Positions 43,196 through 52,994 of a stretch of 64,000 bases of DNA are shown in pieces. Location: positions 868,001 through 932,000 of the forward strand of contig NC_012483.1 in the NCBI RefSeq assembly GCF_000022565.1, in the 5' to 3' direction. The translations under genes and the position numbers were made by a program. Within the stretch, counting starts at the first letter, position 1. Each line of letters begins with the position of its first letter. This DNA comes from Acidobacterium capsulatum ATCC 51196. Lineage in GTDB: Bacteria > Acidobacteriota > Terriglobia > Terriglobales > Acidobacteriaceae. The notes under the pieces are model-generated. The model did not search any database, was not told where the DNA came from, and saw only the letters and a program-made list of their open reading frames with translations.

Positions 43196-43617
43196 GTTCA
43201 GCCGCTTTATTTATCCCAGATGCATCAGGCAAAGCGCGGCGGGGGAAAGAGCGCCACACCGCGCACCGTGGCGCTTTCACGGCCCGCCTGCAGGGCAACC
43301 CGCTGACGGGGTATCGCGACTTCCGCTATGACCACCCAGGCCGGCCGCAAGGATGCACCGCTTACGCTTCACCTGCCCTCAGCCGGGGTGGTTGTTGGTG
43401 ACTATGGCGGGTGCTGAAGCAGTAGCCATAGCAAGAGCATGATTCCGTCTCCTGCTTCATCGTGATGGTGGCTCCGCCGCAGATCACTTCCCGGCACTTA
43501 TCTACAGGCCGCAAACCCGCATGCAGCGCAGCTCGCGCCGCTCGAACCAGAACGATAAATGGGGCCCTGCCTCGGCATCACCGCGCTGCGGTGGTAAGTT
43601 GAGGCCGGGGGAAGCAG
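43196..43617. other. intergenic region before the carboxypeptidase gene
   Basis: No ORF of credible coding character is seen. A hairpin AGCGCCAC/GTGGCGCT (43250-43275) is followed by only a short TTTC, so a terminator role is doubtful. The ribosome site GGGGGAAG at 43606-43613 belongs to the next gene. Confidence 0.4.
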
Positions 43618-44868
43618 ATGAGATTGAGTGCCGCGAGCGCACGCGCGTATGGCAGGGATAGATACTTCGCAAAGCAAAGCCTGCTCTCGGCTGGATGCCT
43701 GCTGATGGCGCTCACCGCTCTGGCCATGGCGCGTCCGGCCCAGGCCGTAGTGCATGCGTCGCTGCTCATGGATGCGCGCTCGGGCAAGGTGCTGTATGCG
43801 TATCACGCCGATGAGCGCACGCATCCTGCCTCGCTGACAAAGCTGATGACGCTCTATCTCACTTTTCAGCGGCTGCAAGACGGACGCATGAGGCTCGACG
43901 AGCGCCTGCACATCTCTGCGCATGCCGCCGGGCAGCAGCCCTCGAAGATGTGGCTGCACGCGGGCGGCACCGTATCGGTGAGAAGCTGCATCCTTGGCAT
44001 CATTTCGCACTCGGCCAACGATGCCGCCGTGACCCTTGCCGAGGGCATGGCCGGCACCGAATGGCGCTTTACGCGCCTGATGAATGAGCAGGCGCGCCGC
44101 CTTGGAATGACTCACACCATTTTCTACAACGCCTCGGGGCTGCCCGACGGCCGCCAGTGGACGACCGCCTACGATATGGCCAAACTGGCTCGCGCCCTGA
44201 TCTACACCTTTCCGCAGTACTATCATTTCTTCAGCGTGCATGCGTTTCGCTATCAGGGGCGGATGCTTTACAGCTTTGACCGTCTCCCGCAGGAATACAC
44301 AGGGGTTGACGGCATGAAGACCGGCTACATCAACAGTTCGGGCTTCAACATCGTGACGTCGGCGGTTCGCAATCACCACCGCGTTATCGGTGTCGTTCTA
44401 GGCGGCGCCACGGCACACTCTCGCGACTTGCAAATGATTGCCCTGCTCAACCGCGGCTTTCGCTCCCCGCTGCTGACGGCGCACATTACGAGTCATCCCC
44501 GCCTCGTACACCATCGCCCAGCGAGAAAAGTACTCGCGAGTCTCCCTGAGAATCCGAACCAGCCGGAAGACAACACCTGGGTGATTCAGGTGGGAGGTGG
44601 CCTTCGCTCTGCCGACCAGGTGCGCCGCGTACTTCACAGCGCGCGGCTTTCGGCGCCTTCCTGGCTGCATCCTCGGGATGCCGTTGTCGTGCTGCTTCGC
44701 GGCCGGCGGTATCGCGCACGCTTTGCTCATCTCAGCCGGGCCAGCGCCTTTGAGGCCTGCTCCGCGCTTCGATCGCGTCGCTTCACCTGCCGCATTCTCA
44801 GCCACGCACCCGAGCGTCCGCAATATATGGCTTCCGCCGCCGAAGGAGCGCCCGCGAAGGCACACTGA
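43618..44868 (+). CDS. D-alanyl-D-alanine carboxypeptidase with C-terminal SPOR domain
   Basis: A 416-residue periplasmic penicillin-binding protein of peptidase family S11 (DacA/DacC type), trimming the terminal D-Ala of peptidoglycan stem peptides. A signal segment (LLSAGCLLMALTALAMARPA) is followed by the catalytic SXXK (PASLTKLM), SXN (SHSANDA) and KTG (DGMKTGYI) motifs. The C-terminal 80 residues (WVIQVGGGLRSADQVRRVL onwards) look like a SPOR peptidoglycan-binding domain, typical of proteins sent to the division site. The ATG is preceded by GGGGGAAG. Confidence 0.9.
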   Translation: MRLSAASARAYGRDRYFAKQSLLSAGCLLMALTALAMARPAQAVVHASLLMDARSGKVLYAYHADERTHPASLTKLMTLYLTFQRLQDGRMRLDERLHISAHAAGQQPSKMWLHAGGTVSVRSCILGIISHSANDAAVTLAEGMAGTEWRFTRLMNEQARRLGMTHTIFYNASGLPDGRQWTTAYDMAKLARALIYTFPQYYHFFSVHAFRYQGRMLYSFDRLPQEYTGVDGMKTGYINSSGFNIVTSAVRNHHRVIGVVLGGATAHSRDLQMIALLNRGFRSPLLTAHITSHPRLVHHRPARKVLASLPENPNQPEDNTWVIQVGGGLRSADQVRRVLHSARLSAPSWLHPRDAVVVLLRGRRYRARFAHLSRASAFEACSALRSRRFTCRILSHAPERPQYMASAAEGAPAKAH

Positions 44869-45006
44869 CCGGAAGCTGGTCGCCTCGCTGTTGCATGATT
44901 GCCCGCGCTGCCGAGCTGTCTGCACTGCCAGTTGCAGCCTCGGCCTGCGACGAATAAAGTGAAACTAGCGCGTGCGTATTTATTGCAGGACGCATAGCTC
45001 TGCCAA

Positions 45007-45081
45007 GCGGGAGTAGTTCAGTGGCAGAACGTCAGCTTCCCAAGCTGAATGTCGCCGGTTCGATCCCGGTCTCCCGCTCCA
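45007..45081 (+). tRNA. tRNA-Gly (anticodon CCC)
   Basis: Acceptor GCGGGAG pairs with CTCCCGC, the D-arm is TAGTTCAGTGGCAGAA, the anticodon stem TCAGC/GCTGA holds loop TTCCCAA (anticodon CCC), and the T-arm contains CCGGTTCGATCCCGG. Discriminator T and CCA are encoded. Confidence 0.97.
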
Positions 45082-45239
45082 AATGCTTTTCTTTTTGTGG
45101 GTTCAGTCTCCACTCCTTGTGAGATTTCTTCCAATTGCATTCCGCAGATGCCGATGGCCGGTTTCACGGCTGCGGTCTGGATTGCCCATGGTTGCTGTGC
45201 TGGGGAGCAGGGCTGAAAGCCCCACTCTCCTATTGAGGC

Positions 45240-45407
45240 TTGGCGGCATGGCTAAAGCCATGCCCTGATACGGGGTCCTGCGTGAAGGAGCCAGGGCTGA
45301 AAAGTCCTCTTTTTTAGCGGGGATGTATGGGCGGAAGCGCGGAACCTTCACGGAGTGGCGTGTGGATGGGCATGGTGGGAGAAACTCCGGGCGGTGCTTT
45401 GCGACCG
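45240..45407. repeat. direct repeat copy 1 (about 168 bp)
   Basis: This block is nearly identical to 45587-45755, starting with the REP-like palindrome GGCATGGCTAAAGCCATGCC and ending GGGAGAAACTCCGGGCGGTG and GCGACCG. The region 45082-45935 contains no credible gene. Confidence 0.75.
45245..45271 (+). repeat. REP-like 27-bp palindromic repeat
   Basis: GGCATGGCTAAAGCCATGCC followed by CTGATAC; same family as 7351, 45590 and 54341. Confidence 0.7.
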
Positions 45408-45586
45408 TAGCATCGCCGGGATTCTTCCCACCCCGATTCGGCCAAAGGCAGGCCTCAGAATGACGCATCGATGGAAGGAAGTTTTTTGCTTCGTTAGGCG
45501 AAGAATTGTGGGCCCGGGTCCGGACACACGGACCCGGGGCACCCGGATGTGTTGCAGGGGCTGAAGCCCTTCTTGTATAGGCGGTT

Positions 45587-45755
45587 TGCGGCATGGCTGA
45601 AGCCATGCCCTGATACGGGATCCGGCGTGAAGGAGCTGGGGGTGAAAAGTCCCCCTTTTTTTAGCGGGGGATGTGCGGGCGGAAGCGCGGAGCCTTCACG
45701 GAGTGGCGTGTGGATGGGCATGGTGGGAGAAACTCCGGGCGGTGTTTGGCGACCG
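45587..45755. repeat. direct repeat copy 2 (about 169 bp)
   Basis: Second copy of 45240-45407 with a few substitutions, 347 bp downstream. A half copy of the large inverted element (GGGAGAAACTCC ... CAGAATGACGC) continues from it to about 45801. Confidence 0.75.
45590..45616 (+). repeat. REP-like 27-bp palindromic repeat
   Basis: GGCATGGCTGAAGCCATGCC followed by CTGATAC. Confidence 0.7.
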
Positions 45756-45935
45756 GGAGATTGCCGGGATTCTTCGGCCGTTGGCCTCAGAATGACGCAT
45801 CGATTGCCGAGAGGCTTTCTCTCGGGGCCGAAGCTAGTACTCTTCACGCCCCCTTCCCTGTCTGCTGGCAATGCATGCTTGCAAGAGATGGCTCGGGATG
45901 GTTGGGGATGGCGATCCGGCGAAAACCCGCAGCCG

Positions 45936-46088
45936 CTAGAAAATCTGCAGCCAGGCCAGCAGAGAGACCGCCGCCAGCAGCACTCCGATGCCGGTGCAGG
46001 CGTAGTAGCCCCACTCACGGCTCCAGGGCCAGCGCGGAATCGATACGAGGAACATCAGCAAGAGCACGATCAGCAGGAACACAAGCAC
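45936..46088 (-). CDS. DUF3309-type small membrane protein
   Basis: A 50-residue ORF: two hydrophobic helices flank the central motif PRWPWSREWGYYACTGIG, which is the signature of the short DUF3309 membrane proteins (P-WP-SR-WGYY). The start is GTG at 46088 (or the in-frame GTG at 46082), with GAGGAG about 10 bp upstream. Function is unknown. The next 200 bp up to the glycosylase gene hold nothing recognised. Confidence 0.75.
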   Translation of the reverse strand: MLVFLLIVLLLMFLVSIPRWPWSREWGYYACTGIGVLLAAVSLLAWLQIF

Positions 46089-46286
46089 TTCTATTTCTCC
46101 TCAAACTCTGCCCACAGCGTGGCGGGCGGGGGGCTTCTTGTTTGGCTCCCTGAGTCTTGTTTCGTCTTCTGGATGCTCCGGACGCTGGTATGGATGCCCG
46201 TCCGTGCCTTGCATCCTGTTCTTATGCATTATCGGCGATGAAGGCGTCATCGATCATCCGTAGTCCGCCCCTCAGGTCCGCTGTCC

Positions 46287-47066
46287 TTAGTTCCTCCGCT
46301 CGCCGATGCGCGTCCGCGCCTCGGCGAGTACGTCCAACATCATTTCGCGGGTCAGCTTGCCGGTGTTGGTGTTCTGCAGGCTGGGGTGGTAGCTGGCCAT
46401 CAGGAAGCGTCCGCCGGGAATGGCGTAGCAGACGCCGTGGCCAAATTGCAGCGGACCGCGCCGCGCAATCTGCCCGGTGCGGATAAGGTGCCCGACGATA
46501 CCGTCAAAGGCAATCTTGCCGAGCGCAAAGATCACGCGCACGCGGGGCAGGGCGGCCACCTCCTCATCGAGATAAGGCGCACAGTTGGCCAGTTCCGCGG
46601 GCAGCGGCTTGTTGCCGGGCGGGGCGCAGCGGCCCACGGCGGTGATCCATGCATCGAGCAGCCGCAGGCCGTCGCCGCGATGCGTCGCTTTGGGCTGCGA
46701 GGCAAAGCCTGCCTCATACAGCGCGGGATAAAGAAAGTCGCCCGAACCATCGCCGGTGAAGGGCCGGCCTGTGCGGTTGGAGCCATGCGCTCCCGGCGCA
46801 AGGCCCACCAGCAGCAGCCGCGCCCCGGGGTCGCCGAACGAGGGCACGGGCTTGCCCCAGTAGTCCCACTCGGACCACATGCGGCGGCGCTTCCGGGCCA
46901 CTTCTTCGCAGTATTCGCGCAGGCGCGGGCAGCGCTCGCAGCTCACCACGCGCTGCTCGAGCGCGGCGAGCGCCAGGGGCAACGGAGATGGCTTGGCGGA
47001 GACGCGGGCAGGCGTTGCGGCCGGATTGTTTTGGGCTTTGGCTTGCGAAGCGCGGCGGGCAGGCAT
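46287..47066 (-). CDS. uracil-DNA glycosylase, UDGb (family 5) type
   Basis: A 259-residue Fe-S uracil-DNA glycosylase. Motif A region GLAPGAHGSNRTGRPFTGDG matches family 5 (UDGb), which removes uracil and other deaminated bases. Cysteines C-X2-C and a third in CERCPRLREYC plus VGRCAPP provide the cluster ligands, and SYHPSLQNTNTG is the C-terminal motif. ATG 47066 (MPARRASQAKA) is preferred over 47093 because the extra residues are not family-like; an N-terminal basic tail remains. Confidence 0.88.
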   Translation of the reverse strand: MPARRASQAKAQNNPAATPARVSAKPSPLPLALAALEQRVVSCERCPRLREYCEEVARKRRRMWSEWDYWGKPVPSFGDPGARLLLVGLAPGAHGSNRTGRPFTGDGSGDFLYPALYEAGFASQPKATHRGDGLRLLDAWITAVGRCAPPGNKPLPAELANCAPYLDEEVAALPRVRVIFALGKIAFDGIVGHLIRTGQIARRGPLQFGHGVCYAIPGGRFLMASYHPSLQNTNTGKLTREMMLDVLAEARTRIGERRN

Positions 47067-47175
47067 CACACAAATTGTAGCGGCCACAGACACCGATGGC
47101 CTCGGGCCGCCGGCGCCCGGTAGACTGGTGGCCGCCTTTCATCCATCCAAAATCCTTCTGTTGAGGTGCTGCTGC

Positions 47176-48396
47176 ATGTATCGTTCTTCTCGTCTTTTGT
47201 GGCTGGCCGCCGCGGTTCTGGTCGCGGCTACCGGATGCAATCACAAACAGAACTCCGCGCCGATGACCAACAACACCAAGCCCGCCGTACCCGGCACCGG
47301 GCAGAGCGGCGCCAGCGCCACGGCGTCGGCGGTCGGGTCCACCAAAATCAATGGCGAGCCGGTCGTCCACCTCAGCCGCCAGCAGGTGGGCAACGGCGCG
47401 CAGTTTCTGGGCATGACGGTGATTCCGGGCCGGGGCATGAACGTCTTTCAAATCACGGCCTATGTGCCGGGCCAGGGCAAGGTGCAGTTGCTGGCCTCGC
47501 CGCCGCTGGCCAAGGCCGCCAGCCTGATGAACGGCCAGAAGATGGACAAGTACGGCGCGGCCAGCTACAGCTTTGGCGGAGCCTTCCTGATTCCCTACCC
47601 CAACCGCATCTTTGGCCAGTACTCGGCCAAAAACCACACGGTCACCGCCGACTGGCACGGGCAAAAGCTGGTGCTGCCGGCCAATGCCGGCCGGGCGGCC
47701 ATGCATGGGCTGATTCTCAGCTCAAAGGTGCAGAACGTGCAGGTGCTCAAGACGGCGGGCGGCGAAACGCTCACCGGCACCCTCAACGCGCGCCGCTTTG
47801 GCGGCCGGTGGCCGTCGGTGACCGATCTGCAGTTTCACATCGCGCTGACCGGCGATGCCATCGACGTGAAAATTACGGCCACCAACGCCGGGCAGAAGCC
47901 GGAGCCGATGTCGATTGGCTGGCATCCGTACTTCCGCCTGCTGAGCGGCGACCGCGCCCAGGCCCGGCTGTATGTACCGGCCACCGAGCGGGCCACGGTC
48001 AACAACTATAAGGAGGAGAAACCGACCGGCAAGCTGGTCGCGGTGAAGGGCACGCCTTATGACTTCAACACGCCGGGCGGCCGGCCGCTGGGCAGCACCT
48101 ATCTCGATGACAGCTTCACTCACCTTAAGCGTACCAACCACGCCGTGGATGTGCGCCTGAGCGATCCGGCGGCGCATTATGGCATGGAGGTGATGGCTCT
48201 CTCGCCCGAGATTCGCGCCGTGCAGATCTACTCCCCGCCGAGCCAGAAGTTTCTGGCCGTGGAGCCGCAGTTCAACCTGGTGGACCCCTTTGGCAAGGAG
48301 TGGCATGGCCAAAACACCGGCATGGTAACGCTGCCGGCCAGCGCCTCGGTGACGTGGCACGTGCGGCTGCACCTGTTCACGCCCGAGGGCAAGTAA
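47176..48396 (+). CDS. aldose 1-epimerase family lipoprotein
   Basis: A 406-residue mutarotase-like protein with a lipoprotein signal peptide (LLWLAAAVLVAATGC, lipobox cysteine at residue 21). The galactose mutarotase fold is shown by GAFLIPYPNRIFGQYS, the catalytic-histidine regions AAMHGLILS and IGWHPYFRLLS, and FLAVEPQFNLVDPFG near the end. It should interconvert sugar anomers in the periplasm. It is divergent from the glycosylase gene. Confidence 0.88.
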   Translation: MYRSSRLLWLAAAVLVAATGCNHKQNSAPMTNNTKPAVPGTGQSGASATASAVGSTKINGEPVVHLSRQQVGNGAQFLGMTVIPGRGMNVFQITAYVPGQGKVQLLASPPLAKAASLMNGQKMDKYGAASYSFGGAFLIPYPNRIFGQYSAKNHTVTADWHGQKLVLPANAGRAAMHGLILSSKVQNVQVLKTAGGETLTGTLNARRFGGRWPSVTDLQFHIALTGDAIDVKITATNAGQKPEPMSIGWHPYFRLLSGDRAQARLYVPATERATVNNYKEEKPTGKLVAVKGTPYDFNTPGGRPLGSTYLDDSFTHLKRTNHAVDVRLSDPAAHYGMEVMALSPEIRAVQIYSPPSQKFLAVEPQFNLVDPFGKEWHGQNTGMVTLPASASVTWHVRLHLFTPEGK

Positions 48397-48477
48397 GCGG
48401 GTCAGCAGGTCAGCAAGTTAGCGAGTCAGCGAGTCAGCAAGTTAGCGGGTCAGCGGGTTGGCGGGTTAGCGGGTCAC
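48397..48477. repeat. 8-mer tandem array AGCRRGTY, left arm
   Basis: Ten head-to-tail 8-bp units of the form AGCGGGTC, AGCAGGTC, AGCAAGTT, AGCGAGTC. The complementary units run in opposite orientation at 48598-48673, making an inverted pair around about 120 bp that include 7-mer GGGGACT repeats. Confidence 0.75.
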
Positions 48478-48597
48478 CTACGGGCAGATTTCTGAAACTT
48501 CCGATTTGCCGCCTCTACCCATCGTGGGGGCGGACAGGAGCCGAGGTGCGATTGCGAACCGCTGGGGACTGGGGACTGAGGACTGGGGACTGACCGG

Positions 48598-48673
<76 letters not shown>

Positions 48674-48742
48674 GCCTGCAAGCTATTGATTCCATTCGCC
48701 ATACCTTCCTGCATCCTTTTGCCGATTCAGACCATCAGATAA

Positions 48743-48763
48743 GTTGACAAAAACTCACTCAAG
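48743..48763. promoter_or_regulatory. HAIR-like HspR operator upstream of dnaK
   Basis: GTTGACA, seven bases, then ACTCAAG. The right half is a perfect HAIR half-site; the left half keeps TTGA. The spacing of 7 is that of the HspR-associated inverted repeat (CTTGAGT-N7-ACTCAAG). TTGACA could also be a -35 box, so HspR would block the promoter. It is 65 bp before the dnaK start. Confidence 0.55.
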
Positions 48764-48827
48764 TGCGAAGCTGGCTCTACCAGCCTCAGCACCAAAAGGG
48801 TTTGCATACAGGAGCAGGGAGAGAGCA

Positions 48828-50747
<1,920 letters not shown>

Positions 50748-50813
50748 GCCGCCCGCGCCACAAACCAGAACCACGAGCAAGCCTCCTGCGTAAGAACAGG
50801 AGTGGAAGCACGA

Positions 50814-50839
50814 AAGGGCGTCTCTGCAGAGACGCCCTT
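50814..50839 (+). terminator. hairpin after dnaK
   Basis: AAGGGCGTCTC, loop TGCA, GAGACGCCCTT: an 11-bp perfect stem 66 bp after the dnaK stop. Only two T end the stem and no T-run follows, so termination may be weak. Confidence 0.55.
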
Positions 50840-50905
50840 CGCATAACAGAGAGCATCCGTTTCCCCGGAGCGAGCAGTACAGCAGTAGAAGGAGAAGTAA
50901 CCGAG

Positions 50906-51076
50906 ATGACCGACACGCTTTGGATGTGCGAGCAATTACGCGCCGGACAGGTCTACAACAAGGTGAGCTTCAACACGAAGAAGGAAGCCGAAGACTTCAT
51001 TGCGAAGATGCAGAGGATGGAGCCGGATCTCTTCTGGCGCATTGAGCCGGTCGAGGCGAAGATGGTTTGGAATTAA
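50906..51076 (+). CDS. small conserved-looking soluble protein (56 aa)
   Basis: A 56-residue ORF starting MTDTLWMCEQLRAGQVYNKV, with KKEAEDFIAKMQRMEPDLFW and ending KMVWN. It has charged, helical composition and a good ribosome site (AAGGAGAAG, 50890-50898) ahead of ATG 50906. I believe similar short proteins occur in other Acidobacteriota, but the family and function are not known. It follows dnaK after the hairpin. Confidence 0.72.
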   Translation: MTDTLWMCEQLRAGQVYNKVSFNTKKEAEDFIAKMQRMEPDLFWRIEPVEAKMVWN

Positions 51077-51154
51077 GGATCGATGCGGCGTTATTACTGA
51101 GGAGAAGAAACCCGGCGATGAGTTCATTGCATAGGAACTACAGGGCTTTCTCCG

Positions 51155-51245
51155 GACATGCCAGGCCGGGCATTGTGGGAGAAACTTCGAAGCACAAACA
51201 CGGTGTTAGCATTGCCGGGATTCTTCGCTGCGCTCAGAATGACGC
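51155..51245 (+). repeat. half copy of the large inverted element
   Basis: GGGCATTGTGGGAGAAAC ... GCCGGGATTCTTCGC ... CTCAGAATGACGC. It faces away from another half copy at 51367-51447. The 366 bp between 51077 and 51443 contain no gene apart from these. Confidence 0.7.
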
Positions 51246-51366
51246 CATTGAAAGTTGAGAATGACGCCGTGAAACTTGAGAAGCTACGACGTGCAAGTTA
51301 AGAAGCTGCGGCTTAAAGGTTGAGAATCTGCAAGAGATCTGGCAACTTACGGAATCATTAAACATA

Positions 51367-51447
51367 GCGTCATTCTGAGACCATCGGCCGAAGAATCCCG
51401 GCGATGTTTCGATTGCAAATGCGTTGTGAGGTTTCTCCCACTAATGC
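51367..51447 (-). repeat. half copy of the large inverted element
   Basis: GCGTCATTCTGAG ... GAAGAATCCCGGCGATG ... GTTTCTCCCACTAATGCC. Its end supplies the start codon region of the GIY-YIG gene at 51444. Confidence 0.7.
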
Positions 51448-51824
51448 CGCAAAGCTGGGTGTACATTCTGGCGAGTCGAACGGGAACGCTATACACAGGA
51501 GTCACGAGCGATCTCACGCGCAGGGTTTTGGAGCACCGGAGCGGCGTCCGTTCCGGCTTCGCGAGCAAATATGGCTGCGATCGTCTCGTCTACTATGAAG
51601 AATCCGACGACATCGCCGTGGCCATCGCGCGAGAGAAGGCCATCAAGGGATGGACGCGCGCGAAAAAAATTGCACTGATTGAAGCAAAGAATCCGGACTG
51701 GAATGATCTGGCAGAGCATCTGGGCAGCCGAATTCTGATGCCGAATCAAAGCATGGCGGAAGAGGATAAGAAAGAAGCGCAGCGCATTCGTTTGCCCCTT
51801 CCCGAAACTCGTAAGCAAGAATGA
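51444..51824 (+). CDS. GIY-YIG nuclease domain protein
   Basis: A 126-residue single-domain protein of the GIY-YIG endonuclease superfamily (UPF0213/YhbQ-like). It starts MPQSWVYILASRTGTLYTGV (strand with the two tyrosines), followed by LTRRVLEHRSG (catalytic Arg region), FASKYGCDRLVYYEE and AIAREKAIKGWTRAKKIALI. The tail after residue 95 is charged and variable. The start codon lies in the end of an interspersed repeat, so an upstream promoter may be repeat-derived. Confidence 0.85.
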   Translation: MPQSWVYILASRTGTLYTGVTSDLTRRVLEHRSGVRSGFASKYGCDRLVYYEESDDIAVAIAREKAIKGWTRAKKIALIEAKNPDWNDLAEHLGSRILMPNQSMAEEDKKEAQRIRLPLPETRKQE

Positions 51825-51864
51825 TAGGGAGCTGGCAATTGTTACAGCCTGCACACTCAACGCA

Positions 51865-52028
51865 GCGTCATTCTGAGGCCATCGGCCGAAGAATCCCGGC
51901 GATGTCTCGATTGCAAATGCATTGTGAGGTTTCTCCCACCATGCCAGACAGAACATCATGGGAGAAACTCTAAACAGCAAATGCACAACCAGCATCGCCG
52001 GGATTCTTCGCTACGCTCAGAATGACGC
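51865..52028. repeat. large inverted-repeat element (full copy, 164 bp)
   Basis: Starts GCGTCATTCTGAGGC and ends CTCAGAATGACGC. Internal blocks GAAGAATCCCGGCGATG and CATCGCCGGGATTCTTCG, and GTTTCTCCCACCATGCC and CATGGGAGAAAC, are mirrored around about 51950. Other full copies are at 59026-59226 and 60952-61154. Confidence 0.8.
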
Positions 52029-52049
52029 CATCCAAGTTGAGGTCAAGTA

Positions 52050-52991
52050 ATGCCTGAAGGCAACGAAATCCACCGCTTCGCCGAGCGCCATGCCGCCGCG
52101 CTCGCGGGCGGGCGTGTCTCTGTGGACTCGCCCAATGGAGCCTTCCCGGACGCCGAAGTCCTGCATGGGCGCAAGCTGCAGGCCGTGGAGGCTTACGGCA
52201 AGCATCTCGGCTATGTCTTCGGGCGCGACACGATTCTGCATGTGCATCTCGGCATGTATGGCGACTTCCGTGAGGGCGCGATGCCCCTGCCGCCCGAAAA
52301 GGGCGCGCTGCGGCTGCGGCTCTGGAACAGAGCGAACTGGGTCGAGCTGCGCGGGGCAACCGACTGCTCCATTTTCGACGGGGAGAAGTGGCAGGCGCTC
52401 GTCGCCCGCCTGGGGCCAGACCCGCTGCGGCCGGAATCGGACCCCGAGCCCGGCTTTGCCATCATTGCCCGGCGCAATACGCCGATAGGGCAATTGTTGA
52501 TGGATCAATCGGTCTTTGCCGGCATCGGCAACATTTACCGGGCAGAGTTTCTCTTTCGAGCCGGGCTGCACCCGCGCACGCCGGGCCGCGAGGTGCCGCG
52601 CCCATCCATCGCCGGCATCTGGAAGGACGCCCGCAAGCTGATGCCGCTCGGCATGATCGACCGGCGCATCGTGACCACGCTGGCCAAGGACCGCGCGCTT
52701 AAGCGCGGGCCCGAAACGAATCAAGACCGCGCGCTTAAGCGCGGCGAGAAGACAGACTCAGCCCGCTCGCGCAAGCGCGAGGCAACAATGGATAAAGCAA
52801 GCCCGCGCAAGCGCGGCGGGGCCACCGCAGACCAGGCCATCCCGCACCAGCGCGGGCCGGCGCAAGATGACCAGATTCACTACGTGTACCGGCGGCACGG
52901 CAAACCCTGCCTCCGGTGCGGTACAAAGATTGAGAAGGAAGAGATGGCCGGGCGCACCGTCTACTGGTGCCCCGCCTGTCAAAAACGGTAG
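52050..52991 (+). CDS. nei: Fpg/Nei family DNA glycosylase with a 12-residue repeat insert
   Basis: A 313-residue bifunctional glycosylase/AP-lyase of base-excision repair. It starts MPEGNEIHRFAERH (Pro2/Glu3 catalytic; the PEGNEI form resembles actinobacterial Nei2 rather than MutM). The H2TH region is QSVFAGIGNIYRAEFLFRAG and the zinc finger CLRCGTKIEKEEM ... YWCPACQ. Between them, residues 213-272 are five 12-residue repeats (KDRALKRGPETN, QDRALKRGEKTD, then more divergent units) coded by 36-bp units each carrying a DNA palindrome. The stop is 3 bp before dnaJ. Confidence 0.9.
   Translation: MPEGNEIHRFAERHAAALAGGRVSVDSPNGAFPDAEVLHGRKLQAVEAYGKHLGYVFGRDTILHVHLGMYGDFREGAMPLPPEKGALRLRLWNRANWVELRGATDCSIFDGEKWQALVARLGPDPLRPESDPEPGFAIIARRNTPIGQLLMDQSVFAGIGNIYRAEFLFRAGLHPRTPGREVPRPSIAGIWKDARKLMPLGMIDRRIVTTLAKDRALKRGPETNQDRALKRGEKTDSARSRKREATMDKASPRKRGGATADQAIPHQRGPAQDDQIHYVYRRHGKPCLRCGTKIEKEEMAGRTVYWCPACQKR
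52686..52865 (+). repeat. five 36-bp palindrome-bearing repeats inside nei
   Basis: Palindromes CGCGCTTAAGCGCG (52694 and 52730), CTCGCGCAAGCGCGAG (52766), CCGCGCAAGCGCGG (52803) and CCCGC...GCGGG (52841-52856) recur every 36-39 bp and keep the reading frame. Confidence 0.85.
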
Positions 52992-52994
52992 CTC

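Noticed and set aside
43250-43275. Terminator at the AGCGCCAC/GTGGCGCT hairpin
   Set aside because: No gene ends nearby on either strand and there is no real T-run.
45549-46241. 230-codon plus-strand ORF
   Set aside because: It runs through the REP, direct-repeat and half-element sequences and is antisense to the DUF3309 gene.
48743-48772. A full sigma-70 promoter for dnaK at TTGACA
   Set aside because: TTGACA is present but the hexamer 17 bp later (GAAGCT) is not a good -10 box, so no promoter is claimed.
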